Source: JAJPKK01 sp963787675 (GTDB lineage: Bacteria > Pseudomonadota > Alphaproteobacteria > Rhizobiales > Xanthobacteraceae). From it: a stretch of DNA of 64,000 nucleotides. Positions within the stretch are counted from its first letter, which is position 1. Every line of letters starts with the position of its first letter. This document shows, piece by piece, positions 17,026 to 23,936 of this stretch. Made by a program: the position numbers and the translations under genes. The notes beneath the pieces were generated by a model, which was not told where the DNA came from, ran no database searches, and saw only the letters and a program-made list of their open reading frames with translations. The stretch spans positions 682,001-746,000 of the forward strand of contig CAWBDV010000010.1 of assembly GCA_963787675.1 (NCBI GenBank), written 5' to 3'.

Positions 17026-18735
17026 CTACGTCGGCTTGCGAGCGGCGCCGCCTGCCGCGGGGGCGCTTCGATTGAGAAGGCCCGGCACATCTGCCACGAG
17101 GCGCTTGACGGGCTCGGTCCAATCGCCCGGCGTTGTTTGGCGATAAAGCCGTGCGCTTGGGTACCAGGGCGTTGTGCCTCGTTCGAGGAGCCATGGCCAA
17201 TCCGGCGTGAACGGCAACAACATGACGAGAGGTCGCGCCAACGCTCCGGCGACTTGGGCGACACTGTTGTCGACCGATACGATGCCGTCGAGGCGCGCGA
17301 TCAGCGCCGCCAAGTCGACGAAATCCTTGAGCATCTCGGTCGGATCGAAAACATTGCGATGCTGCAGCACAAGATCATCGCCGGGTCGCAAGTCTTTTTG
17401 CAGCCGCACGAAGGACGCTTCGATCTCCAGGAGCGGCTGCAATTGGCGCAACTCGATCGACTGGCCGGTTTCGCGCGGGGGCGCATCGCTCGTCCAGGCG
17501 AGGCCGATCCGAGGGCGCCGAAGGGCGCCAAGGCGAGCCTCCCAACTTAGCAATGAATCGGTCGACGGCCGCAGATAGGGTGTGGGCGCCGGGATTGACT
17601 CGAGCTTGGTTCCGAAGGCGAGCGGCAGACTCATCAGCGGACACTGGAGATCGAAATCGGGCAACGCGTCGCCTTGGCCAACGACTTGCGTGACGCCGGC
17701 GAGACCAGCAGCGAGAGAGCGCAACGGTGGAGCGACGTCGAGGATGATCCGTGCGCCGCGCGCCGCGACCAGCGGCACATAGCGCAAGAAGCGAATGGTG
17801 TCGGCGAGCCGCGCTTCGCCATAGAGGAGGATGGTCTTGTCGTAGAGCGAGACGAGACCATCCCACTGCGGTTGCGTGAACTGACGGGGAGGCGGAGCCG
17901 GTGGAGCGCGTTTGAGCCGCCACTCGAATTTCGGCAGGCCGCGCAGGAAATCTCCGGTAAGAAGCCGCGCGGCCGCTTCCGCGCAATAGGCTTCCGGATG
18001 CTCCGGCGCCAGCGCCTGCGCAGACGCGAATGCGGCCAGCGCCTCGGGAAAGCGCCGCATGTCGACGAGAATCCGGCCACGCACGACGTGCGCCTCGGCG
18101 TATTGCGGCCGTATGGTCAATGCTCGGTCGCAAGCTGCGAGCGCCTCCTCGAAACGACCCAGCGCGCGCAGAGTGGCAGCGCGGCGCGCATTTACGACGA
18201 CCGTATCGGCCTTCAACCCGAGCGTCTGGTCGAAACTCGCCAGAGCCTCCGCGTGACGGCCGAGGTCCGCAAGCACGATGCCGCGATTGAAATGGGCGTC
18301 GCCGTAATTGGGGCGTAGGGCCAGCGCGGCGTCGCAACTTGCCAGCGCCTCGTCACCCCGTCCGGCATAATGAAGTGCGACCGCACGGTTGTTATAGGCC
18401 TCGGCATAGTTGGGCTCGATGGCAATTGCGCGATCGTAGCTGGCCAACGCCTCGTCGAGGCGCAGCAAATCCTGCAACACGACGCCGCGATTATTATGGA
18501 CCTCGGCAAGGTCCGAACGGATCGCCAGGATACGATCGAAGCTCGCAAGCGCCTCGGCGCGCCGCCCGCTACGGTACTGGACGGCCGCGGTCAGCCGGGA
18601 AGCGCCGAAGTGGTCCGGATCGTCCTTGAAAACGGCGGCGCACAGGCGCTCAGCTTCGACCAGTTGCCCACCTTCGAAAGCCGCCACCGCCTGTTTGAAT
18701 AGATCTTCAGTAACGGGTGCGTCCGCCACGGCCAT
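17026..18735 (-). CDS. TPR protein with C-terminal GT-B-like domain, paralog of the next gene
   Basis: This 569-residue protein is collinear with the 571-residue product just downstream. It has N-terminal TPRs (HNNRGVVLQDLLRLDEALAS, AYNNRAVALHYAGRGDEALAS and others) and then the same C-terminal fold with ILLYGEARLADTIRFLRYVP, IGLAWTSDAPPRETGQS, DGIVSVDNSVAQVAGALARP and FTPDWPWLLERGTTPWYPSARLYRQ. The paralog's GLGDT loop reads ARLADT here and its AVDTCLAH reads SVDNSVAQ. Ligand-binding residues of the GT-B-like site may therefore have changed. It is the first gene of the tandem set; 87 bases separate it from the next upstream gene. Confidence 0.85.
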   Translation of the reverse strand: MAVADAPVTEDLFKQAVAAFEGGQLVEAERLCAAVFKDDPDHFGASRLTAAVQYRSGRRAEALASFDRILAIRSDLAEVHNNRGVVLQDLLRLDEALASYDRAIAIEPNYAEAYNNRAVALHYAGRGDEALASCDAALALRPNYGDAHFNRGIVLADLGRHAEALASFDQTLGLKADTVVVNARRAATLRALGRFEEALAACDRALTIRPQYAEAHVVRGRILVDMRRFPEALAAFASAQALAPEHPEAYCAEAAARLLTGDFLRGLPKFEWRLKRAPPAPPPRQFTQPQWDGLVSLYDKTILLYGEARLADTIRFLRYVPLVAARGARIILDVAPPLRSLAAGLAGVTQVVGQGDALPDFDLQCPLMSLPLAFGTKLESIPAPTPYLRPSTDSLLSWEARLGALRRPRIGLAWTSDAPPRETGQSIELRQLQPLLEIEASFVRLQKDLRPGDDLVLQHRNVFDPTEMLKDFVDLAALIARLDGIVSVDNSVAQVAGALARPLVMLLPFTPDWPWLLERGTTPWYPSARLYRQTTPGDWTEPVKRLVADVPGLLNRSAPAAGGAARKPT

Positions 18736-18822
18736 CGCGAGCCCGGTTGCCAGTCCTCAGTTTCTAAAAGCGACGATAAAGCCGAAGCCTATCGGAAGCC
18801 AGCCTCGGACGCGACAAAGAAC

Positions 18823-19476
18823 TCATTTTGCCGGAGTGCGTTTGCGTCGGCGCTTGGGTGTCGGAGGGGCGGCATCGCGTCGATGCGTGTCGACATGCTC
18901 CAGCACGGCCCTGACCGCGCGGCTGACCGCGGCCTTGCCGCGCGACGGCGGCATGTGGCCTCTTTCGACCGCCGCCATCATGCGCCGCAGCAGATCCATG
19001 TCGTGCTCGTCGCGATAGGGCTTGGCGTCGAGATCGGCCGGCACCTTCTTCAGCCGCTCGTCGCCGGCGCGTTTGACATTCTTCTGCATGAAACGGTCGT
19101 AGGCGCGCCAGGAGACGCCCGCGGCGCGCACGGCCGCTTGTTCTGCGCGGGTCGCGATCTGATGGGCGTGAAGGTAGTGCAGGCCCAGCTGGTCGATCAG
19201 CGTCTTCTCGACCTCTTCGTGCAAGACCAGGAAGCGATCGGTCTCGACGATCCGGCCGCGGAACTTGAAAGACTGCGGCATGTGCCGATCGATATAGATC
19301 GTCGTGGCGTCGAGGCTATAGCCGGCAAGATAGGGAATGTCGTGGTTGCGGTCGAAGTTCTTCACCCGCCGAACCACCGCGTCGAGCGCGCGATCCATCA
19401 TCAGGCTCGACACGTACCACTCGGGCATGTGGAGCTTCTTGTGAGGGGCTTCCGGATGGCAGAAGTGAAGCGGCAT
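18823..19476 (-). CDS. Conserved-looking hypothetical protein, basic C terminus
   Basis: This 217-residue protein has no family that I recognise. The N-terminal half includes PEWYVSSLMMDRALDAVV and a DATTIYIDRHMPQSFKFRGR segment. The central part has a HEEVEKTLID...HYLHAHQIATRAEQAAV stretch whose His/Glu spacing could bind metal. The C terminus is strongly basic (PPTPKRRRKRTPAK), which would suit nucleic-acid binding. There is no signal peptide or membrane helix. It stands alone between the TPR genes and an EamA transporter, and codon usage looks like its neighbours. The function is unknown. Confidence 0.65.
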   Translation of the reverse strand: MPLHFCHPEAPHKKLHMPEWYVSSLMMDRALDAVVRRVKNFDRNHDIPYLAGYSLDATTIYIDRHMPQSFKFRGRIVETDRFLVLHEEVEKTLIDQLGLHYLHAHQIATRAEQAAVRAAGVSWRAYDRFMQKNVKRAGDERLKKVPADLDAKPYRDEHDMDLLRRMMAAVERGHMPPSRGKAAVSRAVRAVLEHVDTHRRDAAPPTPKRRRKRTPAK

Positions 19477-19550
19477 CGTGGTTCTCCCGCGCTGAAATGG
19501 TGCGACGAAGATCGAACCATTTCAGACAATTCGGATGCGATTAGCCACGG

Positions 19551-20450
19551 TCATCGTCCGTCTTTGTCTGCCCCCCGGACGACGCGCATGCGCTGGCCGA
19601 TAGCCACGGTCGCCACGACGGCAGCGGCATAGGCCAACGTGACCAGGCGAGGGGGCTCGCCATTTACGACCGCTGCGAGGCCGACGACCACGAACGGCTG
19701 AAGCAGCATCAACTGCCCGACCCGCGCGACGCCGGCCGCTGCCATTGCCGCGTTGAAGACAAAGAATGCGAAGAACTGGCTGACAAAGCTGACATAGGCG
19801 AGGCCCGCCCAGGCGCTCGCCGGGGTGGCGGAGAGATTCGACGGCCATAGCAAAGCGGCTACGATCAGCGCCGGCGGCAATAGCGCGGCGACCTGCCAGG
19901 AAATGACTTCCCATCCGGGCATACGCAGGCTCAGGCGTCCGTTGAGGGCATAGCCGAACGCGCCGGCAACCACGGTCAAGAAGAGGAAGACGTCGCCAAG
20001 TACGACCGACCGTGCTTCGCTCTGGCTCAGAACGAAGACGACGACCAGCGCCCCGCCGGCGAGACTGACGAGCCAGAACCCTAGGCTCGGCCGCTCGTGG
20101 GCGACGAGGGTGGCCGCCACGGTTGTGGCGAGCGGCACGATGCCAAGCACCACGCCGCCGTGGGCGGCCGGCACGCTCACCATCGCGACCGCCATCAACA
20201 ATGGGAAACCGACCACGGTACACAGACCGGCCACCAACAAGCTCGCCCATAGCTCTGGTGGCGGCAACGGACGGCGACGAATCAGCACGAATGCGAGGCC
20301 GGAAGATCCGGCAATCGCCGCGCGTGCCGCCGTCAGAAACAGCGGATCGATCGAGGCGACGGCGAGCCGGGTCGCGGGCAATGTGCCGCCGAACAGCACG
20401 ACGCCGACGATGCCGAGCGCGATGCCGACCTTATGGCGGGAGCCGATCAT
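19551..20450 (-). CDS. DMT superfamily transporter, EamA domain
   Basis: This 299-residue protein has about ten hydrophobic helices arranged as two EamA halves. The first half contains GGTLPATRLAVASIDPLFLTAARA, typical of the RhaT/EamA family. The second carries the repeat-equivalent AGLAYVSFVSQFFAFFVFNAAM. DMT/EamA proteins usually export amino acids or other small metabolites by antiport, and the substrate cannot be told here. It lies downstream of and co-directional with the LysR gene (94-base gap), so it may be a target of that regulator. Confidence 0.85.
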   Translation of the reverse strand: MIGSRHKVGIALGIVGVVLFGGTLPATRLAVASIDPLFLTAARAAIAGSSGLAFVLIRRRPLPPPELWASLLVAGLCTVVGFPLLMAVAMVSVPAAHGGVVLGIVPLATTVAATLVAHERPSLGFWLVSLAGGALVVVFVLSQSEARSVVLGDVFLFLTVVAGAFGYALNGRLSLRMPGWEVISWQVAALLPPALIVAALLWPSNLSATPASAWAGLAYVSFVSQFFAFFVFNAAMAAAGVARVGQLMLLQPFVVVGLAAVVNGEPPRLVTLAYAAAVVATVAIGQRMRVVRGADKDGR

Positions 20451-20544
20451 GTGGCTGGCGCACTGGTTCTGCTGGGAGAGCTATCTCAGGCGAACTGCGA
20501 CCGGCTGACTTGGTCGTGCGATCGTTGCGCCGTTGTATCCGCGA

Positions 20545-21519
20545 TCACGCCGGCACTGCCGTTTCGAGCGCGTGCTTGATGAGATCGGGCATCGGGAGGA
20601 TGGATGGCAGTTTGAGGCTGCGACCGGCTTCCTTGAGGGCTTCGACCAGTCCCTTGTAGGGGGCGAGCCGCAAATACTGGTCGGCGATGACGGCGACGGT
20701 GCGACGTTTGCCGAGGTCGGTCGCGAACAGCTCGATCCCGTCGACCGGTGTCGCGGTCTGTTGGGCCGCAAGGGCCGGCGCGAGACAGACGCCGAAGCCC
20801 GCGTGCACCAGTTCGAGCGCCACCTCGTAGGTGCGGCAATGGGCAACGATGCGGTGCGACGGCAGCACGCGCTGGTACCACTGCTGAACGCGCAAGGTGT
20901 GTTGCGTTCCGAAGTTGAACTGAATGCAGCTGTTAAGCAGCCGGGCGACATCGGGCGACGCCGCATCAAGATCCCGGAGCGCGCCGAGATTCGCCGTGCG
21001 CGGCACCGCGAAGATATACGGGTCTTCGAAGATCGGCACCTGGCGAAAGCCCACGCTCGATTCCGCGACTGAATCAGCTGCAATCAATCCGATGTCGGCC
21101 TGGCGGGAGTACAGCATCTCGAGCACTTCGCCGGGCGCGGATTCGTGGATGTCGACCTCGATGTTCGCGCCGCCGTTGCTGCAGCGTCGCAGTGCCTCGG
21201 GCAGCAATGCCTTGATCACCGAGTTGAGACCGGCGACGCGGACGATCGAACGCTTGCCGACGGCAAATTCGCGCAAGCCTGCTTCCGCCTCGGTCACCTC
21301 GCGGATGATGCTTTGGGCGTGGCGCAACAGCACCCGGCCGGCGTCAGTCAGCTCCATGCGATTGCGCGCGCGGTCGAACAGCCTGGTACCGACGCTCTCC
21401 TCCAACCGCGCGAGTTGCTGGGAGAGCGAAGGCTGCGCCAAATCGAGTTGTTTCGATGCGCGTGTCAAAGTGGCGGACTGCGCGACAGCGAGGAAGATGC
21501 GAAGCTGATGCAGGGTCAT
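20545..21519 (-). CDS. LysR family transcriptional regulator
   Basis: This 324-residue LTTR has an N-terminal winged helix-turn-helix (TLHQLRIFLAVAQSATLTRASKQLDLAQPSLSQQ split as usual, then LARLEESVGTRLFDR). An effector-binding domain starts near residue 90 (IVRVAGLNSVIKALLPEALRR). It is transcribed divergently from pqqA across a 256-base gap holding paired ATTGCAAT palindromes. Autoregulation and control of pqqA or the downstream EamA gene are plausible by the usual LTTR logic. The effector is unknown. The start at 21519 gives the canonical LTTR N terminus. Confidence 0.88.
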   Translation of the reverse strand: MTLHQLRIFLAVAQSATLTRASKQLDLAQPSLSQQLARLEESVGTRLFDRARNRMELTDAGRVLLRHAQSIIREVTEAEAGLREFAVGKRSIVRVAGLNSVIKALLPEALRRCSNGGANIEVDIHESAPGEVLEMLYSRQADIGLIAADSVAESSVGFRQVPIFEDPYIFAVPRTANLGALRDLDAASPDVARLLNSCIQFNFGTQHTLRVQQWYQRVLPSHRIVAHCRTYEVALELVHAGFGVCLAPALAAQQTATPVDGIELFATDLGKRRTVAVIADQYLRLAPYKGLVEALKEAGRSLKLPSILPMPDLIKHALETAVPA

Positions 21520-21622
21520 CGTTAACGGACATTGCGCGGGTCGCGCCCGCTTGGGGGGCGCACATTACCGGGATTAGGCCAATCTAGCGAGGCGAATGCA
21601 TCGGTTCGCGGCGTCGCAGGAC

Positions 21623-21646
21623 TATCGGCTATTGCAATATCGGATA
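21623..21646. promoter_or_regulatory. Near-perfect 24-bp palindrome centred on TATTGCAATA (candidate LysR operator)
   Basis: In the lysR-pqqA divergent region, TATC and GATA arms flank a perfect inner palindrome TATTGCAATA; 10 of 12 base pairs match. It is 104 bases upstream of the lysR start and about 130 bases upstream of pqqA. LTTRs bind dyads of this size in divergent promoters, so it is a good candidate operator. A second, weaker copy follows 39 bases away, centre to centre. Confidence 0.5.
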
Positions 21647-21661
21647 TAGGATTTGCCTTGT

Positions 21662-21685
21662 TATCGCTTATTGCAATTCGACGTA
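21662..21685. promoter_or_regulatory. Second copy of the ATTGCAAT palindrome
   Basis: TATCGCTTATTGCAATT aligns with the first copy (TATCGGCTATTGCAATA) and keeps the 8-bp palindrome ATTGCAAT and the outer TA/TA pairs. The right arm is degenerate. A strong site plus a weak site spaced by a few helical turns fits LTTR recognition- and activation-site organisation. This is inference from symmetry only. Confidence 0.4.
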
Positions 21686-21775
21686 TAGAGCGCCGCCTCA
21701 TTTACAAATATGGCCACGGCGTTAGATTTTTGTGTGTCATCTGGGCGCCCGCGGTGGGTGCCGATGGAGGAAACA

Positions 21776-21853
21776 ATGTCCTGGACCACTCCGACTCTCG
21801 TTGAAGTCTGCATCGGCCTCGAGATCAACGGCTACCTGCCGGCCGAGTTCTGA
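21776..21853 (+). CDS. pqqA: PqqA, precursor peptide of pyrroloquinoline quinone
   Basis: This 25-codon gene is too short for ordinary ORF finding. It encodes a peptide beginning MSWTTPTLVE and ending LPAEF, with the key EINGY motif. Glu16 and Tyr20, the residues cross-linked to become PQQ, have the required E-x3-Y spacing. GGAGG at 21766-21770 lies five bases before the ATG. It is immediately followed by pqqB, pqqC, pqqD and pqqE. PqqE, with PqqD as chaperone, forms the Glu-Tyr C-C bond on this peptide. The 63-base pqqA-pqqB gap contains three hairpins. Confidence 0.96.
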   Translation: MSWTTPTLVEVCIGLEINGYLPAEF

Positions 21854-21859
21854 GCAACA

Positions 21860-21898
21860 GGGCCGGCGACGGCCCGACGCGAGAATCGCAACGATTCT
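21860..21898 (+). other. Two tandem perfect hairpins after pqqA
   Basis: Six bases after the pqqA stop, GGGCCG and CGGCCC form a 6-bp stem closed by the GNRA tetraloop GCGA (21860-21875). AGAATCG and CGATTCT then form a 7-bp stem with loop CAA (21882-21898). Stable 3' structures here could protect a short pqqA-only transcript from 3' exonucleases. That would match the excess of precursor-peptide mRNA reported for other pqq operons. Confidence 0.5.
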
Positions 21899-21903
21899 GG
21901 AAA

Positions 21904-21936
21904 GGAATGACGCCTCATGGGGCGTCTTTCCGTTTT
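21904..21936 (+). terminator. Terminator-like hairpin covering the pqqB Shine-Dalgarno and start codon
   Basis: GGAATGACGCC (21904-21914) pairs with GGCGTCTTTCC (21921-21931) at 10 of 11 positions, with a 6-base loop TCATGG, and GTTTTT follows. The pqqB ATG (21917) lies in the loop, and the GGAA that would serve as its ribosome site lies in the stem. The element could terminate most transcripts after pqqA and also hide the pqqB initiation region in those that read through. Confidence 0.5.
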
Positions 21937-22837
21937 TATACTAGGCTCAGCGGCCGGCGGCGGCTTTCCGCAGTGGAACTGCGGCTGCGAAGTGTGTCGG
22001 CTGGCCTGGGCTCGTGATCCGCGAGTGAAGCCGCGGACCCAGGCAAGCGTTGCGGTTAGGGGCGCCGCATCGGGCGCGCAGGGCCACGCGCCATTTGTGC
22101 TCATCAACGCCTCGCCTGATCTCCGCCAGCAGATCATCGCAACGCCCGAATTGCAGCCGCGCGGATTGCGCATGAGTCCAATTGGTGCGGTTGTGCTCAC
22201 GGGCGCCGAGGTCGACCAAACAGCGGGCCTTCTGACGTTGCGCGAGCGTGGGCCATTCACAGTTTACGGCACGACGGGCACGTTGGAGACACTTGCCACC
22301 AATTCGATCTTTCATGTGCTCGCAAACGACGTGGTGACGCGCCAAGCTGTTCGCGTGAAGGAGCGGTTTGCTCTTCCCGGAGGCATTGAAGCCGAGCTTT
22401 TCTTCGTTCCCGGCAAGGTCCCGCTTTACCTCGAGGGCGACAATCCGGAGCTAGCAGCCGAGACCGAGGCCAACGTGGGCGTCGAGATCGCCGCAGGCGG
22501 TGCACGGGTCGTCTTTATTCCCGGCGCCGCGAAGCTGACCCCGGCGATGGCCGAGCGCATCGCCGGCGCCGACGCCGTGCTGTTCGACGGCACCTTGTTC
22601 ACGGACGACGAGATGGTCGCGGCCAAGCTTGGGACGAAGAGCGGGCGTCGCATGGGACACATGCCGGTCAGCGGTCCTGACGGTACCTTGGCGGCGCTGG
22701 CAGGGCTCGCGCGACGGCGCATCCTGATCCATATCAACAACACCAACCCGATCCTGATTGAAAATTCCTCGCAGCGCCGCGCGGTCGAGGCGGCGGGATT
22801 TGAAGTCGCGGAAGACGGGATGAGGATCGAACTATGA
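21917..22837 (+). CDS. pqqB: PqqB, metallo-beta-lactamase-fold protein of PQQ synthesis
   Basis: This 306-residue protein starts with the PqqB signature (ILGSAAGGGFPQWNCGCEVC); the two Cys of CGCEVC belong to its structural zinc site. Other markers are LINASPDLRQQI, VVLTGAEVDQTAGLLTLRE, the ending FDGTLFTDDEM and MGHMPVSGPDG. The HxHxDH hydrolase motif is replaced by LTGAEVDQ, as usual in PqqB. It acts as an oxygenase-type enzyme or helper after the PqqE step. The ATG at 21917 is the only sensible start and lies within a hairpin. The stop overlaps pqqC by ATGA. Confidence 0.95.
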   Translation: MGRLSVFILGSAAGGGFPQWNCGCEVCRLAWARDPRVKPRTQASVAVRGAASGAQGHAPFVLINASPDLRQQIIATPELQPRGLRMSPIGAVVLTGAEVDQTAGLLTLRERGPFTVYGTTGTLETLATNSIFHVLANDVVTRQAVRVKERFALPGGIEAELFFVPGKVPLYLEGDNPELAAETEANVGVEIAAGGARVVFIPGAAKLTPAMAERIAGADAVLFDGTLFTDDEMVAAKLGTKSGRRMGHMPVSGPDGTLAALAGLARRRILIHINNTNPILIENSSQRRAVEAAGFEVAEDGMRIEL

Positions 22838-23565
22838 CAAGCTTGCTGACAGCGGACGAATTGGAATCCAAGCTGCGCGACATCGGCGCGCGGCGTTATC
22901 ATCGCCTGCACCCATTCCACCACATGCTCCATGGCGGCAAATGCACCAAGGGCCAAGTGGAGGCTTGGGCGCTCAATCGCTATTACTATCAGGCCATGAT
23001 CCCGGTGAAGGATGCGAGTCTGATTGCGCGCTGTCTTGACCAGGACGTCCGGCGGGAATGGCGCAGCCGCCTTGTCGACCATGACGGCACGGCGCCCGGT
23101 GAGGGCGGGATTGCGCGGTGGCTGAAGCTGACGTCCGGGCTTGGCCTCGATAACGATTACGTTACCTCGCTCAAGGGCCTGTTGCCGGCGACGCGTTTTG
23201 CTGTCGAAGCTTACGTGCACTTCGTCGCCGAGAAGACGCTTCTGGAGGCGGTCGCGTCGTCACTTACCGAGCTGTTCTCGCCGGCGATCATTGGTGAGCG
23301 AATCGAGGGGATGTTGGCGAACTACGACTTCGTCACAAAGGAAACGATGGCCTACTTCTCGGCCCGGCCACCCCAGGCGAAACGTGACAGCGAGTTTGCG
23401 CTCGACTACGTCAAGCGGAATGCCAAGACGCCGGAGCAGCAGGCTCAGGTTTGCAATGCGCTCGAGTTCAAATGCGACGTGCTGTGGGCGATGCTCGATG
23501 CGCTCTACCACGCTTACGTCACGCCGGGGCTTCCGCCGCCCGGCGCCTTCAAGCCGACGGCGTGA
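22834..23565 (+). CDS. pqqC: PqqC, pyrroloquinoline-quinone synthase
   Basis: This 243-residue heme-oxygenase-fold protein catalyses the last step, the cofactor-free ring closure and eight-electron oxidation of AHQQ to PQQ. Recognisable segments are RRYHRLHPFHHMLHGGKC, QVEAWALNRYYYQAMIPVKDA, RLVDHDGT, VEAYVHFVAEKTLLEAVASSLTELFSP and FKCDVLWAMLDALYHAY. The length is normal (about 240-255). The start overlaps the pqqB stop (ATGA), which indicates tight coupling. A palindromic repeat separates it from pqqD. Confidence 0.96.
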   Translation: MTSLLTADELESKLRDIGARRYHRLHPFHHMLHGGKCTKGQVEAWALNRYYYQAMIPVKDASLIARCLDQDVRREWRSRLVDHDGTAPGEGGIARWLKLTSGLGLDNDYVTSLKGLLPATRFAVEAYVHFVAEKTLLEAVASSLTELFSPAIIGERIEGMLANYDFVTKETMAYFSARPPQAKRDSEFALDYVKRNAKTPEQQAQVCNALEFKCDVLWAMLDALYHAYVTPGLPPPGAFKPTA

Positions 23566-23576
23566 GCTTGATTCCT

Positions 23577-23600
23577 CCCTCTCCCGCTTGCGGGGGAGGG
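23577..23600. repeat. Intergenic palindromic repeat between pqqC and pqqD
   Basis: CCCTCTCCCGC and GCGGGGGAGGG form an 11-bp stem (one T-G mismatch) with a two-base TT loop, 12 bases after the pqqC stop. C/G-rich elements of this kind, with the flanking pattern GGAAAGCAAGCGGAGCGGA, are common dispersed repeats in Bradyrhizobium-type genomes. A related GC-rich element lies at 43119-43271. Within an operon it could stabilise the upstream mRNA or attenuate downstream expression. Confidence 0.6.
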
Positions 23601-23645
23601 GAAAGCAAGCGGAGCGGAGGGGCGAAGACCAAGGAGATTGCGCCC

Positions 23646-23936
23646 GTGAATGAAGCTGCGCCATCGCTCACCCCGGAGGCACGGCCGCGTTTGCCGCGCG
23701 GCGTGCGGCTCGTCCACAACGAAGCTCAAGGCGGGTGGGTGCTGCTTGCGCCCGAGCGCGTGTTCAAGGCCGACGCGATCGCCGCTGAGGTGGTCAAGCG
23801 CTGCACCGGCGAGGCGACGCTGGCGGACATCGTTGATGACCTCGTGAGAACCTTCAACGCGCCGCGCGAGCGCGTGCTTACCGACGTGACCGCATTGTTG
23901 CAAGGGCTCGCCGACAAGCAACTGCTGGATGTGTGA
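23646..23936 (+). CDS. pqqD: PqqD, PqqA-binding chaperone (RRE domain)
   Basis: This 96-residue product is the winged-helix RiPP recognition element that binds PqqA and presents it to PqqE. Conserved parts are RLPRGVRLVHNEAQGGWVLL and LAPERVFKADAIAAEVVKRC, then TLADIVDDLVRTFNAPRERV. The frame is open much further upstream, but that part reads through the repeat. I chose GTG at 23646 because AAGGAG (23631-23636) lies nine bases before it and the protein then has normal PqqD length. The stop TGA overlaps the pqqE start (TGATG). Confidence 0.92.
   Translation: MNEAAPSLTPEARPRLPRGVRLVHNEAQGGWVLLAPERVFKADAIAAEVVKRCTGEATLADIVDDLVRTFNAPRERVLTDVTALLQGLADKQLLDV

Noticed and set aside
23451..23645. 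65-residue upstream extension of PqqD
   Set aside because: It overlaps pqqC in another frame and runs through the intergenic repeat; GTG 23646 has a good ribosome site and gives normal length.
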